A DNA stretch of 39,575 bases from NCBI GenBank assembly GCA_943357015.1, contig CALRFZ010000002.1, positions 1 through 39,575 on the forward strand, read 5' to 3'. Below are positions 1 to 7,495 of the stretch, piece by piece. The stretch is from Candidatus Staskawiczbacteria bacterium. Lineage in GTDB: Bacteria > Patescibacteriota > Minisyncoccia > Minisyncoccales > Staskawiczbacteraceae. The notes under the pieces are model-generated. The model searched no databases and was not told the DNA's origin. It saw only the letters and a program-made list of their open reading frames with translations. The first letter of the stretch is position 1. Each line of letters starts with the position of its first letter. Position numbers and translations under genes: made by a program.

Positions 1-117
1 TCATTGTCCCGAGTTTTTCTATTACACGCAAGTGCAATTTCGCAAAAGTGTAAACAACCCTATCTTAATGTACAGCGTTATATTGCTAAATCTATTATTT
101 AAGGTTTAAATGTAGCT
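1..117. other. 5' edge, no gene supported
   Basis: I see no convincing coding frame here. The stretch holds the probable uvrC promoter at its right end. An upstream gene could end just outside the window. Confidence 0.4.
83..111 (+). promoter_or_regulatory. Probable uvrC promoter, nearly leaderless
   Basis: A -35-like TTGCTA (83-88) is followed after 17 bases by a -10-like TTAAAT (106-111). The ATG at 118 begins six bases after the -10, where transcription itself would be expected to start. The mRNA would therefore be leaderless or nearly so. Hexamer matches are only moderate, so this is a sequence-based suggestion. Confidence 0.4.
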
Positions 118-1476
118 ATGAATACAGGAATAAAAAAATATTTAGATAATCTACCCAAAACCACAGGAGTGTATTTGTTTTATGAAAAATCTATAGACGC
201 TAGACCCTATCCCCTAGATCCTATCTACATCGGCAAAGCCATAAACATCAAGGACCGAGTGAAAAATCATTTCTTCCAGCCAAATTATAAAGACAATTTA
301 TATATTCACAGGGTCAGTAAAATTGACTTTATTAATACCAATTCAGAAATTGAGGCTTTAGTACTTGAAGCTCAATTAATTAAAAAACACCAGCCCAAAT
401 TTAATTCTGTCTGGCGCGATGACAAAAATTATTTTTATGTGGTAGTCGCCAATAAAAAATGTCCAATAGTATATATCGGTCACCAAAGAAAAGATCTAAA
501 AGCTTTATACATTGGCCCATTTACTGAAGGAAACGCCCTAAAAAAAACTTTAAAATTTTTGCGTAAGGTCTTTCCTTATTACACCACCAATAAACATTCT
601 GACAAAAAATGTACTTGGTGCCACCTAGACCTTTGCCCCGGACCAAAGCCGGATTTTAACGCATACAAAAAAAATATTAAAAAACTGACCCTAATTTTGC
701 AAGGAAAAAGTAAAACCGCCCTTTACGCTTTAAAAAAAGAAATGGCCTTAGCTTCAAAACAGAATAAATTTGAAGAAGCCTTAAAAATCCGCGATAAAAT
801 TACAGCTTTAGAAAAAATTATGGCGCATACGCAGGTGATTGAAAATCAAAATTCAGAAGTTAAAAGTCAAAAGCTAGCGGAGAAAAAATGGCAAAAAACG
901 GAAAAATTATTGCAAGAAATTTTAGAAATTAAAACGCCGATTTCAAAAATAGAATGTTACGATATTTCTAATATTGGTGGCGCGCTGGCCGTAGGATCAA
1001 TGGCAGTATTTGTAAATGGCGCGCCCAATAAAAGCCAGTACAAAAAATTTCGCATTAAAATGGAAAATAAACCCAATGACACTGCTATGCTAAAGGAAAT
1101 CTTAACCAGAAGATTAATGCACCCAGAATGGGCCTATCCAGAAGTTATGCTCATTGATGGCGGAATTTCACAATTAAATGTGGGAATAAAAAGCAAGAAC
1201 CAAAATTTACCAAAACCAACGGCCGTCGATTTTGGCAAGTACGCTAAAAACATTAAAATAATTTCCATTGCCAAAGGTAAAAAAGAATTAATTATTCAAG
1301 GACCCGCCACGGCTAAATCTATGACGGGAAAAGCAAAAAAAATTCCCTTAAATAAGCTACCACAAGATATTTATAATTTAATTACATACCTAGATGATGA
1401 GGCTCACCGATTTGCCATCAACTACCATAGAAACCTGAGAAAAAAATATCTGTTACCTAAGAATGCGCATTCGTAA
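118..1476 (+). CDS. uvrC: Excinuclease ABC subunit C, short form
   Basis: Nucleotide-excision-repair nuclease that makes the two incisions around a lesion held by UvrA/UvrB. The N-terminal GIY-YIG domain shows GVY (17-19) and YIG (37-39). A cysteine cluster CTWC...C near 165-173 lies where other UvrC proteins carry Fe-S ligands. A UVR helical pair that binds UvrB lies at about 204-237, and the RNase-H-like nuclease half starts at IECYDIS (about 278) with IDGG near 346-349. At 452 residues it is well short of the usual ~600 and lacks the C-terminal helix-hairpin-helix pair. Residues 242-253 are encoded by a phased heptanucleotide array (841-875) between the UVR and nuclease domains. The last residues and stop lie in another array. 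There is no Shine-Dalgarno sequence. Confidence 0.93.
   Translation: MNTGIKKYLDNLPKTTGVYLFYEKSIDARPYPLDPIYIGKAINIKDRVKNHFFQPNYKDNLYIHRVSKIDFINTNSEIEALVLEAQLIKKHQPKFNSVWRDDKNYFYVVVANKKCPIVYIGHQRKDLKALYIGPFTEGNALKKTLKFLRKVFPYYTTNKHSDKKCTWCHLDLCPGPKPDFNAYKKNIKKLTLILQGKSKTALYALKKEMALASKQNKFEEALKIRDKITALEKIMAHTQVIENQNSEVKSQKLAEKKWQKTEKLLQEILEIKTPISKIECYDISNIGGALAVGSMAVFVNGAPNKSQYKKFRIKMENKPNDTAMLKEILTRRLMHPEWAYPEVMLIDGGISQLNVGIKSKNQNLPKPTAVDFGKYAKNIKIISIAKGKKELIIQGPATAKSMTGKAKKIPLNKLPQDIYNLITYLDDEAHRFAINYHRNLRKKYLLPKNAHS
841..875 (+). repeat. Heptad-phased array inside uvrC
   Basis: Five seven-base units start at 841, 848, 855, 862 and 869: GAAAATC, AAAATTC, AGAAGTT, AAAAGTC, AAAAGCT. It matches the spacer arrays of this genome in style, and it is translated as a polar linker between UvrC domains. 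Confidence 0.6.
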
Positions 1477-1500
1477 TTCGCCAAAATTTGTAATTCGTAG
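1468..1500. repeat. Heptad-type spacer array overlapping the uvrC stop
   Basis: Words of the ATTCGTA / AATTCGC / AATTCGT type run from the last codons of uvrC into the spacer. The array appears to supply the uvrC stop codon. Confidence 0.5.
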
Positions 1501-1525
1501 GATTATTTATTTTTTACCCATCACC

Positions 1526-1554
1526 TTGATATTTTTGCCAAACCTTGCTAGTAT
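1526..1554 (+). promoter_or_regulatory. Promoter for the holin/YvlD-like gene, leaderless
   Basis: TTGATA (1526-1531), a 17-base spacer and TAGTAT (1549-1554) make a good sigma-70-type promoter. The predicted start point (about 1561) coincides with the ATG at 1562, so the transcript would be leaderless. This promoter lies inside the longer possible reading frame and argues for the shorter protein. Confidence 0.6.
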
Positions 1555-1561
1555 TAAACTG

Positions 1562-1954
1562 ATGAAAAGTCTTCTGTCTTATATAATTAGTGCCGGATTA
1601 GGGCTTTGGCTCTCAACTTTATTTGTGGCTGGAGTTTTTGTTAAAGCCGTGCCTAATTCAAATTTTTTTGGACTGGCCATTAATACCCAGTGGCAACTTT
1701 TTATTTTGCTTGGCATAATACTGGGATTACTTAACTACTTTGCAAAACCAATATTAAGCATTATTACCCTACCTTTGCAAATTATTTCTTTAGGACTTTT
1801 TAGCTTTATAATCAATATGGGGTTAATTTGGATTCTAGATGTTATTTTTCAAGAATTTAGCGCGCCATTACTACTACCTTTAATTTGGACTACTATAATT
1901 GTTTGGACAATTAACATTTTATTAAGCAATTCAGTACTAAAGATTAGGGATTAA
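1562..1954 (+). CDS. Four-TM holin superfamily IV / YvlD-like membrane protein
   Basis: A 130-residue hydrophobic protein with about four membrane segments. The family (PF04020-like, 'mycobacterial 4TM phage holin' or YvlD) is widespread in bacterial chromosomes and poorly understood. Motifs typical of it are the AGVFVKAVPNSNF loop, the NYFAKPILSIITLPLQIISLGLFSF stretch around the second and third helices, and a Trp-rich last helix. I chose the ATG at 1562 over the upstream in-frame ATG at 1463, because the extra 33 residues are read from repeat words and would contain the promoter. It is unlikely to be a true phage holin: no phage genes are nearby. Confidence 0.75.
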   Translation: MKSLLSYIISAGLGLWLSTLFVAGVFVKAVPNSNFFGLAINTQWQLFILLGIILGLLNYFAKPILSIITLPLQIISLGLFSFIINMGLIWILDVIFQEFSAPLLLPLIWTTIIVWTINILLSNSVLKIRD

Positions 1955-1956
1955 AC

Positions 1957-1992
1957 TTAGAATCTAGAATCTTGTATCTTGAAGCTAGAATG
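1957..1992. repeat. Heptad array downstream of the YvlD-like gene
   Basis: Units TAGAATC, TAGAATC, TTGTATC, TTGAAGC, TAGAATG follow one another in seven-base phase. Confidence 0.55.
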
Positions 1993-2010
1993 AAATATAA
2001 AATAGAGAAT

Positions 2011-2039
2011 GTGATAAAATTATCAATTCATTTTTATAT
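2011..2039 (+). promoter_or_regulatory. Possible secG promoter
   Basis: GTGATA (2011-2016), 17 bases, then TTATAT (2034-2039), about 40 bases upstream of the secG ATG. The hexamers are imperfect. Confidence 0.3.
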
Positions 2040-2079
2040 TCATGCTACCAGATACTAAATTCAAAATTCATTTTTTAAA

Positions 2080-2310
2080 ATGGTATCCATTCAACAAATT
2101 TTATTTTTTACGCAAATTGGAGTGTCAGTAACCTTAATTATTTTAATTGCTATCCAACAGCGTGGCACGGCGCTTGGGTCTGGCTTTGGAGGCGGGGGCG
2201 GAGGCGAATTTTACTCCCAAAGGCGTGGTATACAAAAAAAAATCTACTATGCTACAATTGTCATAGCTGGACTCTTTATTGCTTTAGGTATTGCTAATCT
2301 CCTAGTATAA
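2080..2310 (+). CDS. secG: Protein translocase subunit SecG
   Basis: Small inner-membrane subunit of the SecYEG channel. The 76 residues form two transmembrane helices (about 5-24 and 55-74). They are joined by the characteristic QQRGTALGSGFGGGGG loop, whose polyglycine stretch is typical of SecG. Length fits the family. The gene stands alone between unrelated genes, as secG often does. No Shine-Dalgarno is visible before the ATG. Confidence 0.9.
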   Translation: MVSIQQILFFTQIGVSVTLIILIAIQQRGTALGSGFGGGGGGEFYSQRRGIQKKIYYATIVIAGLFIALGIANLLV

Positions 2311-2312
2311 AA

Positions 2313-2405
2313 TAGTGGCTAGTTGGTAGTGAGTAGTTGGTAGATTTTTCTTGAATTAAAATAGTTTATTCAATTCTACTCACTACAAACTACTCACTAC
2401 AAACT
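2313..2405. repeat. Inverted pair of TAGTKNG-type heptad arrays
   Basis: The left arm reads TAGTTGG, TAGTGAG, TAGTTGG and the right arm carries the complement (CTACTCACTACAAAC and similar). Between them TTGAAT and ATTCAA pair again, so the spacer could fold into one long imperfect hairpin. The same word family recurs near 8475, 10490, 11439 and 28393. Confidence 0.7.
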
Positions 2406-2408
2406 TTA

Positions 2409-4412
2409 TTGAAATTTCCTAGTTTTTCTCAATGGAAACAAATTTTTAAAGTACTAAAAAAAAGTGAGAGACTAACTCTTTTAATATTTTTTATACTCGC
2501 GGTTGGATCTTTTATTTTTTTAATTAGCAATTTTTATTTTAATCACACTAAAATTGTGCCAGCGCTAGGAAAAACCTTTACAGAAGGCGTTGTGGGTCAG
2601 CCAAGATTTATCAATCCCATATACGGAGAAACTAACGATACAGATAGGTCTCTGATTGAACTGATATTTTCTGGCTTAATGACTTACGATAAACAGGGTA
2701 ATATCGTCAATGATCTAGCAGATCAATACACAATTTCCAAAGATGGAAAAACTTACACTTTTACCCTTAAAAATAATATTTTTTGGCACGACTCAAAACC
2801 ACTAACCTCCGATGATGTGATTTTTACCATCAAAACCATACAAAATTCCGACTACAAAAGCCCCTTGCGCGCCAATTGGATAGACGTAACAACAGAAAAA
2901 CTATCAGACAAATCATTTTCTTTAACCCTAAAACAGCCATATAATTCGTTTTTGGAAAACTGCACCTTAAAAATCATTCCCAAACATATTTGGGAAAATA
3001 TTTCCCCAGAGAATTTCATTCTTTCACTCTACAATTTACAACCAATTGGATCAGGGCCGTTTACATTTGATAGTCTTAACCAAACCAAAACAGGCTACAT
3101 AGAAAGTTTGCAATTAAAATCAAATCGCAGGTACTATAATACTACTTCATTCATTGCCAATTTAGATTTTAAATTTTTTGAAAATTCTAATGATTTATTA
3201 AATTTGGCAAAATCACGCCAAATCAATGGTTTTAGTGTTGCTAATTCAGACCAAAATATCAAAGAATTAGAAGCGCAACTTGGTCAAGGTTGGCTAAGCG
3301 GTCAAAAATTTAACCGCTACTCACTTTTATTGCCAAGATATTTTGCCGTATTTTTAAATAACCAAAAATCAAGTATTTTTTCAGATAGCAACATCAGAAA
3401 GGCTTTACTTTATGCCGTCAACAAAGAAGAGCTAAACCAAGATATTAATCTTAAAACTGGCATTGAATCTAGTATAGTTAATTCACCAATTCTGCCAGAT
3501 TTTTACGGGTATCAGGCGCCCCAAAACACTTATTTATTTGATAAAGATAAAGCTAATGCCCTGTTAGATAAAACTGGATTTAAACTTAACGAAAATGGCC
3601 AAAGAGAAAAAACTACCACCAAAAATCCCGCCTTTCAGTTTAAAAGTTACCTAAAAACTGGATCAAAAGGAACTGAAGTAACTCAACTTCAAAACTGCTT
3701 ATTGGGCTTACCAAAAAATAATAAAGATTATTCCAGTGTGATGCAAGGTTATGTTAGTGGTACATATGGATTAAGCACTGAAAACGCTGTGACAGAATTT
3801 CAAAAAGAATATTTGCCAGCATTAAAGCCAACCGGAGAGACAGGCGCATCAACTCGTAAAAAATTTAACGAACTTTGCGCAACCCCAATAAAAAGCGTCC
3901 AAAATTTAACCTTTACCCTAACAACAATCAATCAGCCACAGCTATTAGAAGTAGCCAACGCCCTAAAAAACTACTGGCAAACAGTTGGAATTACAGTCCA
4001 AATAAACGCAACAAGCATTACCGATTTAAAACCAATTATCAAAAACAGAAGTTATGACGCTTTGCTTTACGGGGAAACCTTAGGTATGGAACCCGACCTT
4101 TACCCATTTTGGTATTCATCGCAAAAACAAGACCCAGGACTTAACCTTTCAGCTTACGAAAATAAAGAAGTAGATAAATTGCTAAAAAATTCCCGACAAA
4201 GTCTAAATCAAAATCAAAAACAATTAGATTTAGAAAAACTGCAAAATCTAATTACCGCCGATGCGCCCGCCCTCTTTTTATATAATCCAAATTTTACTTA
4301 TTTTGTTACCCAAAATGTGCAAGGCATAACTAACGGAAAAATTGCAGATCCGGCCAAGCGATTTATTGATATTACCCAGTGGTTTATACAAACCAAAAGA
4401 GCGTGGAAATAA
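2409..4412 (+). CDS. Membrane-anchored peptide-type solute-binding protein with nested peptidoglycan-binding domain
   Basis: An SBP_bac_5 family (oligopeptide/dipeptide ABC) binding protein of 667 residues. An N-terminal hydrophobic anchor (about 23-45) has no lipobox cysteine. The binding fold begins at FTEGVVGQPRFINPIY (about 57-72) and includes the familiar LADQYTISKDGKTYTFTLK and GSGPF motifs. Between about 412 and 490 it is interrupted by a peptidoglycan_binding_1-like domain (LKTGSKGTEVTQLQ, then GTYGLSTENAVTEFQ, then TGETGASTRKKF). The SBP fold then resumes to the C-terminus. No permease or ATPase gene adjoins, so its transporter partner is unknown. The start is a TTG, directly after a repeat arm; an internal start cannot be excluded. 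The domain nesting may tether the protein to the wall or mark a non-transport role; that is inference. Confidence 0.85.
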   Translation: MKFPSFSQWKQIFKVLKKSERLTLLIFFILAVGSFIFLISNFYFNHTKIVPALGKTFTEGVVGQPRFINPIYGETNDTDRSLIELIFSGLMTYDKQGNIVNDLADQYTISKDGKTYTFTLKNNIFWHDSKPLTSDDVIFTIKTIQNSDYKSPLRANWIDVTTEKLSDKSFSLTLKQPYNSFLENCTLKIIPKHIWENISPENFILSLYNLQPIGSGPFTFDSLNQTKTGYIESLQLKSNRRYYNTTSFIANLDFKFFENSNDLLNLAKSRQINGFSVANSDQNIKELEAQLGQGWLSGQKFNRYSLLLPRYFAVFLNNQKSSIFSDSNIRKALLYAVNKEELNQDINLKTGIESSIVNSPILPDFYGYQAPQNTYLFDKDKANALLDKTGFKLNENGQREKTTTKNPAFQFKSYLKTGSKGTEVTQLQNCLLGLPKNNKDYSSVMQGYVSGTYGLSTENAVTEFQKEYLPALKPTGETGASTRKKFNELCATPIKSVQNLTFTLTTINQPQLLEVANALKNYWQTVGITVQINATSITDLKPIIKNRSYDALLYGETLGMEPDLYPFWYSSQKQDPGLNLSAYENKEVDKLLKNSRQSLNQNQKQLDLEKLQNLITADAPALFLYNPNFTYFVTQNVQGITNGKIADPAKRFIDITQWFIQTKRAWK

Positions 4413-4414
4413 TT

Positions 4415-4540
4415 TACAGAAATTCCTAATTACCAATACCCAATTTCCAATCAAATCTTAATTACCAAATTTCTAAAAAGTTTCAAGTCATTATTTTTAG
4501 AAGTTGATTGATTATTGAGCCTTGAGTATTGGGATTTAAA
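4415..4540. repeat. Heptad arrays (AATTACC/AATACCC type) as inverted arms
   Basis: The left part has AATTACC, AATACCC, AATTTCC. The right part has ATTATTG, AGCCTTG, AGTATTG in seven-base phase, roughly complementary to the left. This fills the spacer before the PGI gene. Confidence 0.55.
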
Positions 4541-4542
4541 AT

Positions 4543-5133
4543 ATGTCTATTGATTTATCAAAACTTAACCCTGATACAAGATACTTAAATGATATGCGTA
4601 GCGTTTTACGCGACCAAGAATGGGCAAAATCTGCGTCAAATATGGCATTATATTTTATGTACCGAGGCATAGAAGAATTAAACCAAATACGCTATGATAT
4701 TACAGTGGTTCCCGCTAATATGCTTGGCCAAGAATATGTCAAAACTAAGGGACATTACCACATAGGCAAATACGGCGAAGTTTATACAGTATTAGAGGGG
4801 CAAGCAATCTACTTAATGCAAAAAAAATTTAACGATGACAATATAGCCGATGTTTATGCTGTGCAGGCAAAAAAAGGCGATGTAGTAGTTATTCCTTCAG
4901 ACTATGGACACATAACAATTAACCCATCAAAAGAAGAATTAAAAATGGCTAACTGGGTAGCGTCAGACTGCAAAAGCGATTACTCTCTTTTTGAAAAACT
5001 ACAAGGAGCCTGCTACCATTACACGCTAGAAGGCTGGCAAAAAAACGAAAATTATAAAAATGTCCCACCCCTAAGATTTGAAGAACCACTCAAAGAAGTG
5101 CCAAGCAATTTAGATTTTCTAAAGGTTAAATAG
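4543..5133 (+). CDS. Cupin-type glucose-6-phosphate isomerase (archaeal type)
   Basis: Interconverts glucose-6-phosphate and fructose-6-phosphate in the cytoplasm. The 196 residues match the cupin PGI family (PF06560) known mainly from Euryarchaeota. The metal-binding cupin motif is TKGHYHIGKYGEVYTVLEG (about 68-86), with the second cupin box around VVVIPSDYGHITIN. It is unrelated to ordinary bacterial Pgi. Length fits the family. No neighbouring glycolytic gene is seen. A transfer from archaea, or shared use in CPR bacteria, is likely but cannot be resolved here. No Shine-Dalgarno. Confidence 0.88.
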   Translation: MSIDLSKLNPDTRYLNDMRSVLRDQEWAKSASNMALYFMYRGIEELNQIRYDITVVPANMLGQEYVKTKGHYHIGKYGEVYTVLEGQAIYLMQKKFNDDNIADVYAVQAKKGDVVVIPSDYGHITINPSKEELKMANWVASDCKSDYSLFEKLQGACYHYTLEGWQKNENYKNVPPLRFEEPLKEVPSNLDFLKVK

Positions 5134-5138
5134 AAATG

Positions 5139-5220
5139 GCCCGAGTGGCGAAATTGGCAACCGCACGCGCTTCAGGTGCGCGCGCCGAAAGGCTTGAGGG
5201 TTCGAGTCCCTCCTCGGGCA
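5139..5220 (+). tRNA. tRNA-Leu (anticodon CAG)
   Basis: The acceptor stem GCCCGAG (5139-5145) pairs with CTCGGGC (5213-5219), with discriminator A at 5220. The anticodon stem CGCGC/GCGCG encloses the loop TTCAGGT, giving anticodon CAG. A long variable arm (GCC-GAAA-GGC) marks a class II tRNA, and the T arm GAGGG-TTCGAGT-CCCTC is perfect. The 3' CCA is not encoded. Confidence 0.95.
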
Positions 5221-5402
5221 CACAACTAAATTAACAAAAGCGATCTGTAGCAATTTTATAATTTTTAATTTTATAATTTTTAAATAATTTCTTAATTTCG
5301 TAATGTTTTAAACATTAAAAATTTAAGCTTTTATTTATAAAATTATAAAAATTTAAAAATTCACCATTATTCATTAAAATATATAAAAAAATTAACATTA
5401 AT
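5221..5402. repeat. Very AT-rich spacer with repeat words
   Basis: About 180 bases, almost all A/T, between the tRNA and RNase J. Words such as TTTTTAAT and TATAATTTT are repeated and partly complementary between the left and right halves. No gene is seen. A promoter for RNase J may lie here, but the composition makes any hexamer match unreliable. Confidence 0.45.
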
Positions 5403-5404
5403 CC

Positions 5405-5421
5405 CTACGCGACTCGCGTAG
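5405..5421 (+). promoter_or_regulatory. GC hairpin in the RNase J leader
   Basis: CTACGCG (5405-5411) and CGCGTAG (5415-5421) form a perfect 7-bp stem with loop ACT, ending 18 bases before the ATG. It is the only GC-rich spot in an AT-rich spacer. It has no T-run, so it is not a normal terminator; it could affect leader stability or autoregulation. Confidence 0.55.
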
Positions 5422-5439
5422 CGGGAAAAACAAAAAATT

Positions 5440-7350
5440 ATGGAAGAAAAACAAATAATCAAACCACTTCAGTCTAATCAAAGCAACCCTCCAAATATAA
5501 TTGGAGCTAGTCCTTTGAATTTAAATCAAAATAAAAGTTTTAATAGAGGTCATAGCCGAAAAACAAATCGTTCTAAAAATTCACGGCCGAGACCACGAGC
5601 TACTATTGGTAGTCAACAAGTCAATGAAACAAAAATTGAATTAACTCCTTCAAAGCCCAATACTTTACGAATCATCCCCCTTGGCGGTTGCGAAGAAGTG
5701 GGTCGCAATATGACCGTTTTTGAATATAATCAAGATATTGTGCTTTTAGATATGGGTTTGCAATTTCCTGAAGAAGATATGCCCGGAATTGACTATGTTA
5801 TTCCTAATACAGATTATTTAAAAGGCAAAGAACAAAATATTAAAGCTGTCATTTTTAGTCACGGACATTTAGACCATATTGGAGCGGCGCCAATTTTATT
5901 GGCAAAACTAGGTTATCCGCCAGTACTTGGCCGACCTTTAACTATGGAAATGATTAAGCACCGAATGGAAGACTTTGAAAAAGGCAGTTCCAAAAGACTA
6001 AAAACTACCTATATTCAATCTCTAGATGAAAAACATACATTGGGAAATTTCAATTTGTCGTTTTTTCAAATTGACCACGCCATTATGGACGCTGTGGGAG
6101 TAATTTTAGAAACTCCTGTTGGCACTGTTGTGCATCCGGGTGATTGGACAATTGAAAAAGATCCGATTGGTCGAGATATTTTGCACTATCATCAATTGGC
6201 AAATTTAAAAAGGCCAACGATTTTAATGTTAGAAGCCTTGGGAGCTGTCAACACCAAAACTCCTGTTACCGAACAAGAAATGATGACTAATATCACCAAA
6301 ATAGTTGGTGGGGCGCCTGGTAGGACAATTATTGCCACGTTTTCTAGTCAAATTGAAAGAATAAAACAAATTTTAGAATTTGCTCACCATACCGGCAAAA
6401 AAGTGGCGCTGGACGGTTTTTCTATGAAAATGAATATTGAGCTTGCCACCCAACTTGGCTATATTAAAATTCCAAACGGCGTAATTATTACCATTGATAA
6501 AATTGCCGAATACCCCGACAACAAAGTTATTGTTATTTGTACAGGCGCGCAAGGCGAAGAAATGGCCGCGCTTCCCCGCATTATTGCCGGCAACCACAAA
6601 TACATTACCATTAAAAAAGAAGATACAATTATTTTTTCTTCTTCAGTAATTCCCGGTAATGAAAGAACGGTTCAGCGTGTTAAAGACAATATTTATCGCC
6701 TGTCAGATAATGTTTATCACAACGATATTATTAGCGTGCACGCATCTGGGCACACTAATATTGATGGTATTAAACAAATGCTTGACGAAGTAAAACCCGA
6801 TTACTTTATTCCGGTTTATGGCAATCACTTTATGTTAAAAGAATGCGCGCGCATTGCCTATGGAATAGGTATACCAAAACACAAAGTTGTGGTGCCAGAT
6901 AACGGGTCAATTATTGTTTTTGATAATCACCCTTCGACAGGCTCAGGGCAAGAAAAAGTAGAAGTTTTGAAAGAAAAAGTCCCAACAAATTACGTGTTTG
7001 TAGACGGACTTGGCGTGGGCGATATTGGGGAAATTGTGCTTCGTGACCGACAAATGTTGGCGCAAGACGGAATGTTTGTTATTGTTACTATCATTGATAA
7101 GGCAACTGGAAAAGTTAAGGGTTCGCCAGATATTATTTCCAGAGGATTTGTGTACCTTAGAGAATCTAAAGAATTACTAAAACAAACTCGCAAAAAAGTG
7201 GTAGAAATTGCCGAAAGATCTGGTGGGCACGGATCAACTACTCCAGATTGGAATTATGTCAAAGACGAATTGCGCAACAAAATTGGAGACTTTTTGTTTG
7301 CCAAAACCGAAAGAAGGCCAATGATTTTACCAGTGGTAATTGAAGTGTAA
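5440..7350 (+). CDS. rnj: Ribonuclease J
   Basis: Metallo-beta-lactamase/beta-CASP ribonuclease for mRNA turnover and RNA maturation. A basic, Asn/Arg/Ser-rich tail of about 70 residues precedes the catalytic fold, which starts near LRIIPLGGCEEVGRN. The zinc motif HGHLDH is at 141-146, further ligands include H213-type HAIMD and the HPGDW segment, and the beta-CASP HASGH motif lies near 430. Length (636) is normal for RNase J with an N-tail. Residues 498-504 (PSTGSGQ) come from a known interspersed repeat, CCCTTCGACAGGCTCAGGGC, in the linker to the C-terminal domain. No Shine-Dalgarno; a GC hairpin precedes the start. Confidence 0.93.
   Translation: MEEKQIIKPLQSNQSNPPNIIGASPLNLNQNKSFNRGHSRKTNRSKNSRPRPRATIGSQQVNETKIELTPSKPNTLRIIPLGGCEEVGRNMTVFEYNQDIVLLDMGLQFPEEDMPGIDYVIPNTDYLKGKEQNIKAVIFSHGHLDHIGAAPILLAKLGYPPVLGRPLTMEMIKHRMEDFEKGSSKRLKTTYIQSLDEKHTLGNFNLSFFQIDHAIMDAVGVILETPVGTVVHPGDWTIEKDPIGRDILHYHQLANLKRPTILMLEALGAVNTKTPVTEQEMMTNITKIVGGAPGRTIIATFSSQIERIKQILEFAHHTGKKVALDGFSMKMNIELATQLGYIKIPNGVIITIDKIAEYPDNKVIVICTGAQGEEMAALPRIIAGNHKYITIKKEDTIIFSSSVIPGNERTVQRVKDNIYRLSDNVYHNDIISVHASGHTNIDGIKQMLDEVKPDYFIPVYGNHFMLKECARIAYGIGIPKHKVVVPDNGSIIVFDNHPSTGSGQEKVEVLKEKVPTNYVFVDGLGVGDIGEIVLRDRQMLAQDGMFVIVTIIDKATGKVKGSPDIISRGFVYLRESKELLKQTRKKVVEIAERSGGHGSTTPDWNYVKDELRNKIGDFLFAKTERRPMILPVVIEV
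6930..6949 (+). repeat. CCCTTCGACAGGCTCAGGGC repeat inside the RNase J gene
   Basis: This 20-base sequence is a form of the CCTTCGACARGCTCAGG repeat that I recall as dispersed in many bacterial genomes. Here it sits in frame and encodes PSTGSGQ. Its ends (CCCT...AGGG) are complementary. Confidence 0.6.
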
Positions 7351-7352
7351 AT

Positions 7353-7495
7353 AAATTTGAAATTTGAAATTTACAATTTGAAATCAATTTACAATAATTA
7401 AATTTGAAACTGTAAACATTAGTATTATTTTTTCAAATTTTAATATTTAAATAATTCAAATTGATTTCAAATTTCAAATTGTAAATTTCAAATTT
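7353..7495. repeat. Long inverted pair of AATTTGA heptad arrays
   Basis: The left arm (7353-7390) has AATTTGA, AATTTGA, AATTTAC, AATTTGA in exact seven-base phase. The right arm (7458-7495) is its near complement with the same units in a different order, ending right at the trpS ATG. The pair could form a stem of about 35 bp. Nearly the same arms occur at 13044-13182. Confidence 0.75.

Noticed and set aside
1463..1561. N-terminal extension of the holin/YvlD-like ORF
   Set aside because: It is read from repeat words and contains a good promoter whose start coincides with the ATG at 1562.
1562..1954. Phage lysis holin
   Set aside because: No phage genes around; the 4-TM family is common in ordinary chromosomes.
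2042..2131. Short ATG frame overlapping the secG start (begins MLPDTKFK)
   Set aside because: It overlaps secG in another frame, has no recognisable features, and is unsupported as a leader peptide.
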